Source: Eutypa lata (taxonomy: Eukaryota; Ascomycota; Sordariomycetes; Xylariales; Diatrypaceae). Taken from it: a DNA stretch of 64,000 nucleotides. How positions within the stretch are numbered: position 1 is the first letter of the stretch; every line of letters starts with the position of its first letter. Positions 1 to 13,046 of this stretch are shown one piece after another. Position numbers and translations under genes: made by a program. A model generated the notes under the pieces. It was given only the letters and a program-made list of their open reading frames with translations. It was not told where the DNA came from and ran no database searches. The stretch is taken from positions 1-64,000 of the forward strand of contig JAKULF010000021.1 of assembly GCA_022661535.1 (NCBI GenBank), written 5' to 3'.

Positions 1-1040
1 ATTATTATTATTATTATTTTCATATAATATAATTAATTTTTATTAATTATTATAATAATTTTTAATTATAAATTTAATTAATATAATATAAAATAAATCT
101 TTTAATTATATAATTATTATTATTATATATTTAATATTATTTTTATAAATTATTATACTTTTTAACGTTAATTTAATTTTATATTAAAAACTATTCATTA
201 AATTTAATATAAACTTTCTTTATTAATTTTAATTTAATTTTAAATTTTATAATTAATTTTCGAAATATTTAAATTTAATATAATTTAAAAATTATAAATA
301 TAAATAATAATTAAATTCATTATAAAATTAATATTTAAAAAGATTTTTATTAATTTATAAAACATAATATAAACTTTTTTTTATTAATTTATATAATATA
401 TTTAAATAAATTATAATATAAAGAATTTAATAAAATAAATATTAAACATTATTTTAATATTTTTATTTAATATATATATTTTTAAATATATAATTAATTT
501 AATAAATTTAATTAATATAAATATTATATAAAATAAATATTAATAATAATATAATAATTATTTTATTTATTTATTATATTTTATATAATTTAAATAATAT
601 CTTTTTTATATATATTTTTAATAATTATTTAAATTTTAAATTTTTTATTATATTAAATAATATAAATATTTAATTAATTATTAATATATTTTATTAATTA
701 AAATTATATTATTATTTTAAATTTTATATTATTTTAATAATAATTATTAATTTAAAATAATATTTTATATTTTATAAATTTTTTTATAAAATTTTATTAT
801 ATAATTTTTAAAAAATATATTTTTAATTTAATATTATAATTAAAATTAAATTAAAATTATAAATTTTATAAAGAATTTATATAATAATTAAAAATTAAAA
901 AGATTTATATAAATAATTTAATATTAATTTTTATTATTATTTATAAAAAAGTTTAAATTAAAAATTAAATAATATTATATTTTCTTAAGTTTTTTTTAAT
1001 TAATTTAAAATTAACTTAAATAAATTAAGTCTTAATAATT
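1..1040. repeat. AT-rich RIP-type block, left edge
   Basis: This stretch is almost pure A/T with no usable reading frame. The few G/C bases sit mainly as CG or AG/CT. It continues beyond the left edge of the window, and normal composition returns at about 1,040, just past the 3' end of the broken transporter gene. It is read as repeat DNA degraded by RIP; no element type can be recognised. Confidence 0.8.
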
Positions 1041-1078
1041 ACCGTCGCGTTTATTAAGGTATATAATTCCGTGCTGGT

Positions 1079-1763
1079 TTAAGTGATTCTTTCCTTTTCA
1101 TTATTATCTTCCTCGTATTGCCATCCTTCCCTCTCATCCTTTTGCTTTCTCACGAAGGCTAGGTCTAGCACTAAAGCGAACAAGCAAATCGCACAGCCAA
1201 ACCATAACGCGGCACGGTAACCCTTTAGCAAGTTTCCATCCGCGTTCTTATGTATTTGCATCTCAATAGTTCCTGCCAAGCCCAAACCAATGCTGTTCCC
1301 GTGAAGAAGAAGCACGCCAACGATACTAGCGGCCACTCCCTGTTGGGACCGGCGAACGGCGTTACTCGCGATGATCCGTGCTGCAGTGAAAACAAGATCA
1401 GGGCAGAACGACATCAATATCGTGGCTGGAAATACCTGAGCCCACTACGTCTATTGGACCGGCATAGTAGCAATAAGAATGTTAGCTGCGGCCACTGAGA
1501 CGAGACCGATAGAAAGTATGTACTGCGCCGGTATGCGTGGAATTAGCCACGAGGCCCACCAGGGGGCGAAGATGCCAAAGAAATGAAAAGGTGTCTAGTC
1601 AGATTTGTATCAGCTGGTCATCTTCAAAATATAAGACATGGAAAAGAGTGAATGTTTACCCAGGCAGCTGCACACCCCAGCACGCTCCACTGGCGGGCAA
1701 CCTGGATCCAGGCGACCATATACCATAATAATATCTGTCATCATAAAAAATATATCAGTACAT

Positions 1764-1798
<35 letters not shown>

Positions 1799-2963
1799 GC
1801 CAAACACCTGGACGTGTAAGCTCACTTACACCAAATGACATAAACGACATCAGCACTGCCAACATAAGCGGCAGTAATGATGGGGCTTTCCAAATGCTAA
1901 GAGGCATGATTGGGTAGGGCGAGTGCCACTCCCATGCAGCGAAGAGAGACAGGACTATAATACTACCGACTAGGATGCCAATCTGGTAAGAATTGGATCA
2001 GCTCGCGGCTGGAGCTTGACTAGTTGTTTCTCTTCCAGCGACGACGAGAATATGAGGATGGGACAAAAAGGAGCCAGCTAGCTACTTACTTCCAGGTAAA
2101 GTTAAATAAGATCAGACCGGCCGTTCCAAGAAAGGCACCAATCCAGTCGATCTTACCGGACTTATCAAATGGCGTCTCATATGGCAGAAGCTTGTATAAG
2201 ATGGCGAAGGCTACAGTTGCGAACAAGCCCCTGGGTTTCTTAGTATTAGGAGAAGTCGTCGTAGGGAAAGTTTTCCACACGACTAGAACTACGCACAAGA
2301 AGAGGAATAGGCCCCACCATGGGGTGAACTGGGTGAAAATCCCGGCCAGGACTGCACCGACATACCCACCAATAGGGGCAGCGGCTCCAAAGATACCCAG
2401 GCAGAAGTTGCGCGACCGGCCGGGGGGAAAGGTGGTGCTGATCATGGCGACGGCGTTCGGCAGGATCAGGGCACCGCCCATGCCGGTGAAGCCACGGGCG
2501 ATATTGAAGGCCAGGAAGGATCGACAAGCGATATTCAAGAAGGACCACAGCGAGAACCAGGCACCGCCAAGCAGCAGCATGTTCTTGTGGCCGTATACGG
2601 AGCCCAGGCGGCCGCTGATGAGAACAAAGGTGCCCAGAGTAAGCCTACGATATAACATCAACATCAGCGAAACGGTAACGAACGTGGTTGGGTTGGCATT
2701 TTTAGCAGCCCTTTTTTTACGTACGGATAACTGGCGGCCACCCAGTTAGACAATCTGACGTCGCGAATGCCCAAGTCCTGGCCAATCCTAAAGCGGCCGG
2801 CGACGGTGGCACCGTTGCATATCATGTGGACCAAATTTGCCAGTAAGACAAAGACGGCTATAACCACCCGGCGTCTGCTAGAAGCCACAGGAATTGTAGC
2901 ACTGACGGTCGCGGCTGGTGGGGTTTGCGGCGCTGCAATGGTTGTAGAAGTTGATCGCTGCAT
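1079..2963 (-). pseudogene. Broken DHA2-family MFS drug/solute transporter (ATR1-like)
   Basis: Five exons restore one 525-codon frame: 2963-2725, 2644-2090, 2019-1830, 1734-1660 and 1594-1079. All have GT-AG borders and matching phases. The product is a multi-spanning plasma-membrane exporter of the 14-TM DHA2 type. The GRLGxxYGHK loop follows TM2, MPLSIW comes mid-protein, and a C-terminal IIASNAV...QGVAAS segment is typical of aminotriazole-resistance-like proteins. Three in-frame stops break it: TGA at 2000-1998 (expected TGG), TAG at 1453-1451 (probably CAG) and TAG at 1447-1445 (expected Tyr in a QTYW motif). The first TAG fits a CpA-to-TpA change. The reading frame is otherwise intact, so inactivation looks recent. 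AT-rich blocks lie on both sides. The family is confident; loss of function is inferred from the stops and could be overturned by sequencing error. Confidence 0.85.
1766..1796. repeat. (CA)n microsatellite
   Basis: About fifteen CA units in a row lie inside the third intron of the transporter pseudogene (intron 1829-1735). Nothing suggests a function. Confidence 0.9.
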
Positions 2964-3170
2964 GCTCTTTGTGGATCGTGGTGGTCGATACGATGGCTAC
3001 GATATCGGAGCAACAAGACGAAGCAGATACGATGAGGATGTGAGTTATTGGTGCGTACTTCACCCTGGTTGTGTTGTGGATTAGTGATAATGAGAAGGGA
3101 AACTCCGGAATCTCCTTTGGGAATTATGCAATGCGAGGATAAGATCAGCGATTTCGATAAGCAAAGAAAT
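2964..3170. other. Short 5' flank of the transporter pseudogene
   Basis: This is normal-composition DNA between the transporter start codon and the next AT-rich block at about 3,170. Only about 200 bp of possible promoter remain before AT-rich DNA begins. No clear promoter element was seen. Confidence 0.4.
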
Positions 3171-4880
3171 TTTTAACTTAATTAATTATTTAATTAACTT
3201 TATTTAATTAAACAAAGGTTTTTTCTTATTTAATTAAAGCAAGTAAAAATCGTTTTTTAATTAATGTTTTTTAATACGTTAATATATATATAAATAAAGT
3301 TATATTTAATTTTAATTAAACGAAAATTATATAAAAATAATTAATAAAGAAATTATTATAAAAGTATTTATAATACTTTAAAAGTTATCGTAATATTTTT
3401 ATTAATAATTATTATATAATAAATTAATTATTAAATTAAATTTTTAATATATTTAATTAAATTAATTAATAAATTACTTTAATAAAAATAAAAATAAATA
3501 GTTTATTAAAAATATTAAATAAAATAACGTATTTTAAATTTAAAATCGTTATATATATTTTTTATATTACGTTTATATATACTTTTAATTAATTAAATCT
3601 TTAAGATTTTATATAAATTATAACGATTTAAATTTATTTAATAACTTTTTTATTTTTTATATATTAAATATAAAATATATATAAAAATAATAATATATAT
3701 TTATATATTATTTTTATTATTATTTTAATTTAAGTTAATAATTTTTATTTATAAATTATTAAAAATAAAAATTATTTTTATATTATTATTTAAAATAAAT
3801 TAATTATTAATTATTAATTTATATAATTATAATTTATTTAAATAATATTTTAATTATTTATAAATAATAATATATAAAAAGTTTTTTTTAATTATAATTT
3901 TAATTTAATTATTTTTTTTTCGTAAAAAAAAAAGTTTAAATTTTTTAACGATTATTACTTTTCGATTTATTATTTTTAAAAATCGAACTTAAAATTTCTT
4001 TTTCGTAATAAATGCTTAGCGTTAATAATATAACTTTAATTATTTTTTAATAAAAAGGAAAATATTATGTAATTAATAAAGTTTTATTAATTATTAAACT
4101 TATAAAATATTATTATTTAATTTATTTTATTTATTTATAAATTTAATTTTTTTAACGTATTATCGCGTCGATTTAATTATAATTTAATCGTATAAAAAAC
4201 CTTTAAATATATTTTTTTCTTTTTATTTATTAAAAGATTTAAGCTTTATAATAATTAATTAAATAAATTAACTTTTAACGAAATTAATATCGTTAATTTA
4301 ATAATAAATTAAATTTAAATTATAAAATAATTAATATTTTAATTTAATAATTTAAGTTTTTATTAATTAATAAATAATTATCGTTAATTAATTATAAAAG
4401 TTAAATTCGTTATTATAAAGATTAATAAAACTTAACCGAATTTACGAATTAATAAAAATAAAAAAATAATTTTTATTTTAAAATCGAAATAATTACCGAC
4501 TTAATTTAACGGTTTTTACCTTTAAAGCTTATTATAACGCGTATTTAATAATTCGATAATTTAATTATAACGGTTTAATTACGGCTCGTTTAAAGTTAAA
4601 AAAGCGTTAAAATTATTTAATTTAATTTATTAAATTATTAAGTTATAATTTACTTTATAAACTTTTATAACATTTTAATTATAATATTAAATATCGAATT
4701 TTTAATATATAAAATATAATTAAAAATATATTATATATTTATATTTAAATTAATATAATTAATATAATAAATTATTAATATAAAATTAATAATAATAATA
4801 ATAATAATAATTTATTAAATAAAATTTAATTTATAAAATAAATAATAATTTTTTAAAATTATATTAATTAATTATTAAAA

Positions 4881-5093
4881 AATAAAATATTTTAATAACG
4901 ATTTATAATATAATAAAAAATTAAATATTAAAAATATTTTAAAATATTATATATAATATTTAAAATATAAAAATTAATATATAATTTAAATATATAATTA
5001 AATTAATATAAACTTTTTAAAATAATAATATATATTTTATTTTTTAAAAGTTATTTAAAATTAATATTTATTTATATATTTTAATATAATAAT
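4881..5093 (+). repeat. Left LTR-like repeat of the copia element
   Basis: It shares several long near-identical stretches with 12,172-12,355, for example the shared AATTAAATTAATATAAACTT core. Compared with the right copy it carries an extra AT-rich insertion near 4,935-4,965. The outer limits are approximate because RIP has blurred them. Confidence 0.65.
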
Positions 5094-7077
5094 AATTTTA
5101 ATTTTATAAATTTATAATTAAAAGATTTATATAAAAATAAATACATTATTTATAATAATATTTTATTAATTTCAATTTAAAAGATTTACGAAAAAAATCG
5201 ATATTAATAATATTAAAAAATAAACGAACTTTTAATATTATTAAAAGTTATAACGATTATATTATTAATAATATTTTTTTTTAAATTAAGTTATAATTTA
5301 ATATTTTACTTTTTTAATTTAATTAAAACTTTAATAATTAAAAAGTTTTCTTTTATTTAAATAACTTTATTTTAATAATAAAAAAATTATAAAAGTTTAT
5401 AAATAAATCGATTATTTAAATTAATTTTTTAATATTATTATATTAAATCTTTTTTTATTAAAATTAAAAATATAATTTTTTTAATTAATATTTATAAATT
5501 ATTATAAATTTAATAAAATTTTTATAATAATAAATAATATTAAAAGTATTATATATAATTTAATAAAAAAAACATAAATTAAAAATTAAATTATATTAAT
5601 AATAAAAGTTTAATAATAAAAAATAATAAATTAATATTAAAAAGATATAAACGTTATTATAAAATAATTTAAAAATATATAAATATAAAATTTAAATTTA
5701 TATATAAATAATCGTAATATTAAAATTAATTTTAATTATATAATTAATAAATTAATATAAAATAAACGTATAAACGTTATATTTTAATAATAAATAAATA
5801 TATAATAAATATATAATAAAGTTTATATAAAATAAACGTAAATTTTAATAAATATATAATTATTAATAAATATAAATTTATTTATTTTATAATATTTTAA
5901 CGTTATAATATTAAATATAAAAATATATTATTTAAAATTAAATTAAATTTAATATTTATTTTATTAAAATTTTAATTATAAAGTTTATTTAAATATTTAA
6001 TATAAAATAAATAAATAAGTTCTTTTTTATTTAAATATATAAATTTTTTTTTTATAATATTAATTTTATAATAAATTAAATTATATATTAAATTTATTTT
6101 TAATTTTTATATTTTTTATAATTTAAATATATATATTTTATAATTTTTTATTATAATATTTATAAATAATAATTTAAAATTTCGTTAATATTTATTTTAT
6201 TAAAAAGTTATCGTAATTTAATTAATATCGAAATAACGAAATTAAATAAATAAAAATAATAATAATTCTTTTTTATAAAAAAAGTTAATAAATAAATAAA
6301 TTTAATAAACGATATAAAAATATATAAAATATAAATTTTAATAATTTAAACTTAAATAATTTTTATTATAATATTTAAAAAGCTCGTTTTTTTAAATTTT
6401 TAAAAACGAATAAAAACTTACGAAAATTCGTCGAAACTTTTTTTAAAAAAAAAATAAAAAAAAGTTTTTTTTTAAAATTAAAAAAAAAACTATTTTAAAA
6501 GTTTTAATAATTAAAAACTTTAACGAAATGTTTTAAGTTTTATTTTAAAAAAAAGTTAATTATAAAAAAAATATAAAGTTATTTAAATTTATTAAAAGTA
6601 AATAAATAAAAGTTATTATAAAAGTTTATAAATAATACTTTTAATAATTAATTATAAATATAATTTCGAAAATTAAAATATTAAAAACTTTATAATTTAC
6701 TTTTTTAATAATTAATATAATACGTTAACGAAATATTTAAAATAAGTTTAATAATTTAAAATATAATAAAGAAAATTCTTTTATTTTTATTATATAATTT
6801 TAAAAATATAAAAAAAAAATTAATTAATATAAAATTAAATAAAATCCTTTATATTATTATGTTTATAAACGTCGTAAAAAATAAAGTTATTTATTAATAA
6901 ACTTATCGAAAAATTTAATATTAAATTTTAAAATTAAATAAAAAGTATTAATAAATCGTATAAAAATATAAAGTTATATATTTAAAAAGGTTATAATAAT
7001 AAAAGAATTAAATTTTTAAATTTTTAAAAGAAAATTAATTTAATAAAGTTTTTATAAATTATAAAAAAAAGTTTTTT

Positions 7078-7119
7078 TATTTTAATTATAACGAATATAA
7101 ATATATATTTCGATATTAT
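7078..7119 (+). pseudogene. Remnant of gag CCHC zinc knuckle
   Basis: Translated in one frame, the spacing is exactly C-x2-C-x4-H-x4-C, but every zinc ligand now reads Tyr (codons at 7,078, 7,087, 7,102 and 7,117). TGY to TAY and CAY to TAY are the changes RIP produces. The position, about 2 kb inside the left LTR, fits the end of gag. Confidence 0.55.
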
Positions 7120-10100
7120 AAAAACGAAAAGTAAAAAAGTAATAATAATAAAAGTAAAAATAAAAGTAAAAATAAAAGTAAAAATAATATTATTAATAAT
7201 AATAACGATTATAATAATTACGATTATTTAATTAAATTTAACGATTTAATAATTTTAATTTTAATTAAAAATATATATAAAGGTTTTACTTTTTTAATTT
7301 TAATTTTTATAAAATAAAAAGCATTAAAAAGATTATTTATATAATATAATAAATTAATTTTTAATATTATATATTAATAAATTAAATTAAAAAATATTAT
7401 AATTTTAATTTCTTTTAAATAAAAAAGCATTAAAAACGAAAGAAATATTAAAAAAGTTATTTAAAAAGCGTTTTAAACGTTATAATTATTATTTATTAAA
7501 TAATAATTTTTTAAATATATATTATAAATAATATAAAAAATGAATTATTATAAAATAATAATTTAAATATTAATATTATTAATAACTTTAACGATTTAAT
7601 TAAAAAAAACGATTAAAATATTAAATAAAGTTATTTTATTATTAATATTAAAGTAAATTTTATTTACGTTTTAATTATTAATATCGTTATATAATAATTA
7701 ATTAAGTTTAATAAATTTCGTTTAAATTTAATAATATTATATATTTTAATTATTAAAAAGTTTTCTTTTAAAATATTTTTTAATAAAATATAATATAAAA
7801 AAAACGATTATTTAAATTATAATATTTTAAATTATTAAATAAAAAAGTTTTTATAATAATTAATATAAAAAAATAAAACTTTTTATTATAAATTTTTAAT
7901 ATATTTAAATTTAATATTAATAATAATAAATAAATATATATATTAAAAATAATAATAATAAATTAATTATTTTATAATATATAATATTTAAATTTAATAA
8001 TAATAAAAAAGTTATAATAAACGAAAATATTATAAAGAAAATTATTTTATAATATCGTTAACTTTATTATTTTAATATTAAACGTTTAATTTAAAATAAT
8101 TTCTTTTCGTTTTATATTTATTATTATTATAACGTTATAACATTAAAATACGCGATATATTTTTAATAAATCTTTATACGTAAACGGTTATAATTACGTA
8201 TAAATTTTTTAAAAAAATCGTTTATTACGAATTAATAATTATTCGTAATTTTAAATAAAACTTTTTATTAAATTTTTAAAAATTTATAAGTTTAATCGAA
8301 CATTATTAATATTTATAATTAACGATAAACTTTTTTAATTATATTATATTAATTTTATTATTAATTATTATAATAAATTATAACGAAAGTATTATTAATA
8401 TATTAAATTAAATCGAAGAATTTAAATTATCGTTATTTAATAACGATTATTATTAATCGATAATTATTATATTTATCGAAAAAGGTATATTTAATTAATT
8501 ATTAATTATTACGAAATTATTATAAAACTTAAAAAAATAATAAAAATTATAATTATTAATAAAAATATTTAATTTAAATTATTAAACGATTTTATAATAT
8601 AAATTTTAAATTTAAAAATATTAAAGTTTTATTTTATATAATTTATAATATAATAAAAATAAAAAAACTTTTATTAAAAAGCGTTTTAAAAAAGTTAATT
8701 TATATAAATATAATATAATTCGTATTATTACGTAATAATGTATATTATAATTTAATAAATAAAAATTATAATTAACATTATGATATAAAATTAATAAATA
8801 TTAAAAATAATATTTAATAATATTTATAAAATTATATTAAAAAAATAATTTAATATTTTATTAATTAACTTTTTAATAAAAGAAAATAATTTAAATTTTA
8901 AAATTAAATAATAAACGAGAATTTAATATATTTAAAATAAACGAATTTTATAAAAAACGTAATATTAAACTTTAATTATTATTATTTTATAATTAATATT
9001 AAAATAAAATTATAAAATATATTATTAAATTTATATAAAACGAAATTAAAACTTATTTAATTTAAATAAACTTTTTTATATATTTTTAAAATTACGTTAT
9101 AAAAGTAATTATTAAAATAATTAATAAAATAAATTAATTATTAATTAAAAATATAATTTTTATAAAGATTTATTTAAAAAATTTAAATTTTAATAATAAT
9201 TATTTATTTCGTTATAAATATATATATATTTTAAAAACATATTATATTATATTTATTAATTAAAAAAAGTTTAATTTAAAAAATTAATTAATTAAAATAT
9301 AAAAAAAAGTAATTATATTATATAATTAATAAAATAAAAACGTTTTTTTATAATCTTTTATATTATAATATATAAAAACTTTACGAAATTAAATGTTTTT
9401 TTTAATTTAAAAAATATTATTTAATTATTTTTAAAATAAGTTTAAAAATAATTTTATTATTAAAGTAATAAAAAAGTTAAATAAAAAGTTAATATTTAAA
9501 ACGATAATAATAACGTTATATTTAATAATAAAACGAATAAAAAAATAAAAAATAACTTATTAAATATAAACGTAATTATTTAAAAAAGATTTATTAAATT
9601 TTATATATATAACGCTTTTAAAAATATTTTAAAATTATAATTAAATTATATTAAATATAATTTATTTAAAAAAGCGAAAATATTAATAAATAAAATTTTA
9701 TTTTAAACCTTTTAATAATAATATAATAATTAATTAAAAACGCGAATTTATAAATTTTAATAACGTTTTTAAAATAATAATTTAAATTTATTTTTATATA
9801 TAAATAATGTTTTTATTTAAAGAAAAAATATAATATTTTTAAAAACTTTTATAAAATATTAAATTTCTTTAAATATTTAAAAATATATAAATTAATAACG
9901 ATAATATTTAAAAATAATTCGTTATTAAAAAAAGCTTTAATAAATTTTAAAAAAAATTTATAAATAAAAATAATATTTATAAAAATATAAAAAATATCGA
10001 TTAAAAATTATTTAAATTTATTTTATTAATTAAAATAATATACGAATATTTATTAAATATTATATAAATATTACGAAAAAGATTTATATTAATAAACGAT

Positions 10101-10535
10101 TTCGAAAAGTTAAAAGTTTATATATATATAAAAGAATTTATATAACGAAAAAATATTAATTATAACGAAATTATTATAATTATAATTAAAATTATATATT
10201 AACGAATTTTTATAATTTTTATAACTTTATATTATTAATATATTATATAAATAAACTTTATTATAATATATTTTAATAATAAATGAAAAGAAAAGTTATT
10301 TATAAAAATATTTTCGTTATTAAAAAAATACTTTAACGTATATTTTAAAAAAAGAAATATATAAATATAATTTAAATTATATTATTTAATTAATAAACTT
10401 TTTATATAAATTTAAATAAATTTATATAACTTAATAAAAGAATTTAAAATTATTTTAAAATAATTAAACTTTATAATTTTAATATTAAAGGTTATTATTT
10501 ATTTAAATTTTAAAATAAATAATATTATAACTTTA

Positions 10536-10547
10536 TACGTTAATAAT
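10536..10547 (+). pseudogene. Remnant of copia reverse-transcriptase YVDD box
   Basis: The frame reads TLYVNNFLLF. This matches the copia TLYVDD(F/L)LL active-site context, with both catalytic Asp codons (GAY) changed to AAT (Asn). Upstream in the same frame lie residues compatible with the copia palm region. The enzyme would be dead even without the many stops. Confidence 0.75.
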
Positions 10548-11344
10548 TTTTTATTATTTAATATAAATAAAAAACGTTTTACGAAATTTATAAAAATTAT
10601 TATTAAAATAATTATTATTAAAAATTTAAACGAAATTAATATATTTTTAAATATTTATATTATTATGTTAAATTTTATTAGCGATATTCGTTTAAATTAT
10701 TAATAATATATTAAAGAGTTATTTTGAATAATAAATATAAATTATATAAAGTTATTATTTATTTCGTTTATTTTAAATTATAAATAATATATAATTTAAA
10801 ATTAAAAAATTATTATTAAAAACGAAACGTTTAAATATATAAGTTTAATTAAAAAGTTTAATTTTTTAAATTATATAATAAAACTTAATATAATTTATAT
10901 AACGTTTATTTAAATTTAATTTATAAATAATTCGTTATTAAAGTATATAAATTATATTAAACGTTTATCGAAATATATAAATAATATTATAAATTTATTT
11001 ATTTAACATTAACTTTTAAATAAAAAATATTTATATTATAAATATAATAATTTTAAATTATTTAAAATAATAAATTTTAATTATAATAATAATTTAAATT
11101 TAAATAAGTTAATTATAACTTATATATTTTATATAATAAAACCTTTTATTATATAAATTTTAAAATTTTAAACGATTATTATTTATTATATAACGAAAAT
11201 TAAATACGTAATTTTAAATATAATAATATTAAAAATAATTAATATTAAAAACTTTTTTAAAAAACTTAATTTAATATTTAAAAAATTTATTATTTTATTA
11301 AAGAATAATATAAATATATTAAAAAGAATATAAAAATATATATT

Positions 11345-11470
11345 ATTTTAAAAAAAAGTTATATTTAAATTAATTATTATTATATATATTAAAAGATTAA
11401 TAATAATTACATTAAAGTTTAATATTTTAAAACGAATAAAGATTTAATAAATAACTTTATTAAATCTTTT
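11345..11470 (+). pseudogene. Remnant of copia RNase H and polyprotein C-terminus
   Basis: One frame keeps the pattern of the copia tail: a degraded KHIDxxYHY-like segment, then YFKTNKDL, then NNFIKSF where copia elements have a (A)D-x-FTK-like motif. His to Tyr, Asp to Asn, Thr to Ile and Gln to TAA all fit RIP. It ends about 700 bp before the right LTR. Confidence 0.65.
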
Positions 11471-12171
11471 AATTAAAAAGTTTTTCACGAATTTATAACG
11501 AAATTAAATTTAAAATTAATTTAAAAATCGTTTAAAAAATTAATAAATATATTAATTAATAAATAAATTAAGTTAATTAAAATAATAAACAAATTAATAT
11601 TTATTAAATTTTCGTTATAAAGAAAATTATTATTTTTTAAAACTTTATATTATTACGATATTTTTTTATAATTATTATATTTATTTAATTTAAAAATTAT
11701 TTTTTTAATATTTAATTCGAAAGATTTAAAGCGATTTTTAAATTAATTTAATTTTTATTAAATAAATTCGTTTTTATTAATTATTCTTTTTAATATTTAT
11801 AATATATAATATAAAGAAAATTAATAATTAATAATTTTTAATTAAAACTTTTCGTTACTTTTAAAATTAAAACTTTTAAACTTTATTTCGCTTTATATAA
11901 TTAATAATGCATTAATTAATAATATCGTACGTTTTATATATAAAATTAAAAGATTTATTAAAAAATAATAACTTAATTAAACTTTAAGCGTATATATATA
12001 AACGAAGTTATTAATATTACGATATAAATAAAATTAATAATTAAATAATTAAATTATAAAAATAAATACGAAAGTTAAAGGTTTAATTTTAATAAATTTA
12101 TAATTTAACTTTTTAAATTTTTTAAATTTTTAAAAGAATTTATCGCTTATTAATATAAAAAAGTATATTAA

Positions 12172-12355
12172 TAAATAAAGTGCTTTAATAACAATTTATA
12201 ATAATAATAAAAAATTAAATATTAAAAATATAAAAATTAATATATAATTCGAATTTATAATTAAATTAATATAAACTTTTTTAAATAATAATATATATTT
12301 TATTTTTCGAAAATTATTTAAAATTAATATTTATTCGTATATTTTAATATTAATA
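12172..12355 (+). repeat. Right LTR-like repeat of the copia element
   Basis: This is the partner of the left repeat at 4,881-5,093. It retains two CpG sites (near 12,250 and 12,308) that the left copy has lost or never had. The 3' boundary is approximate. Confidence 0.65.
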
Positions 12356-12976
12356 AAAATATAAAAAAAGATTATTATTTTAAAATAAAAATTTAAATTT
12401 AATTAAATTTATAAAATAATTAAAATATATTTTATAATTTAATTTAATATTATATGTTTAAATTATTTTAAATTATTTATTATTTAATTATATAAATTAT
12501 AATAAAGTTTTATATATAAATTTATAAAACATTTTATAATAAATTAAAATTAAAAAATAAAGTTTTTTTATATTTTTATATTTTTTAATATATAATTATA
12601 AATATATAAAACTTTTTATATAATTAAAAAAAGTTAAAATTAAATTAATATTATTATAATTATTATAATTATTTTATTATATATATATATAAGTTTAATA
12701 TTATATAAAGATTTATTTATATAAAGTTTTTATAATTTTATATTAAATTTAAAAATAATATTTATAAATATTTATTTTATTAAATTTAATAAATATATTA
12801 AATATAATATTTAATTATCGTATAATTATAAAAATATAATAATATAATTATTTTATTAAAAAAGCTTTTATAATAAAGCAATTATTAACGTAATATAAAA
12901 ACCATATATAATAACTTAAAGTTTAAGGCAAAATATAATAATCATTAAACCTTCATTTTAATTTGCTCGAATCTAA

Positions 12977-12983
12977 TATAAAA
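12977..12983 (+). promoter_or_regulatory. Probable TATA box of the monophosphatase gene
   Basis: A TATAAAA match lies 64-70 bp before the ATG at 13,047, just where normal composition resumes after the AT-rich block. Chance occurrence is possible so close to AT-rich DNA. Confidence 0.4.
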
Positions 12984-13046
12984 GATACATACAAAAAACT
13001 ACGGCTGCTTGAGAACTGAGGCAACTTATTACTACTTCTCGTCACC

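Larger units (their letters stand above)
4881..12355 (+). mobile_element. RIP-inactivated Ty1/copia LTR retrotransposon
   Basis: Two similar AT-rich repeats about 7.3 kb apart (about 4,881-5,093 and 12,172-12,355) bound a region with copia-type remnants in the expected order on the plus strand. They are a gag CCHC zinc knuckle (7,078-7,119), a reverse-transcriptase active site (10,536-10,547) and the RNase H/C-terminal segment (about 11,345-11,470). RT lying near the 3' LTR fits Ty1/copia rather than gypsy order. The changes seen (Asp to Asn, Cys to Tyr, His to Tyr, Gln to stop) are those expected from C-to-T changes on both strands. Integrase and protease motifs could not be identified with confidence. 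The element cannot make protein. Confidence 0.8.
3170..12950. repeat. 9.8-kb AT-rich RIP-mutated block
   Basis: The block is extremely AT-rich, with C almost confined to CpG and CpT. It holds the remains of a Ty1/copia element between about 4,881 and 12,355. The flanking parts (3.2-4.88 kb and 12.36-12.95 kb) are equally degraded, and no motif was recognised there. No intact gene is present. A few stretches, for example around 4.0-4.6 kb, keep slightly more CG pairs. Confidence 0.85.

Noticed and set aside
2024..2749. Long plus-strand open frame across the transporter
   Set aside because: It is the antisense of the transporter exons. The minus strand carries the conserved MFS motifs and matching splice sites, and the plus-strand protein has no domain.
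8090..8170. Copia integrase HHCC-type motif
   Set aside because: Some frames look suggestive (L, H and A codons in a row) but no frame fits the spacing without assuming several extra changes.
3170..12950. AT-rich block as mitochondrial DNA
   Set aside because: No mitochondrial genes or tRNAs are recognisable. The remaining C lies in CpG and CpT, and copia motifs with C-to-T changes are present, so nuclear RIP explains it.
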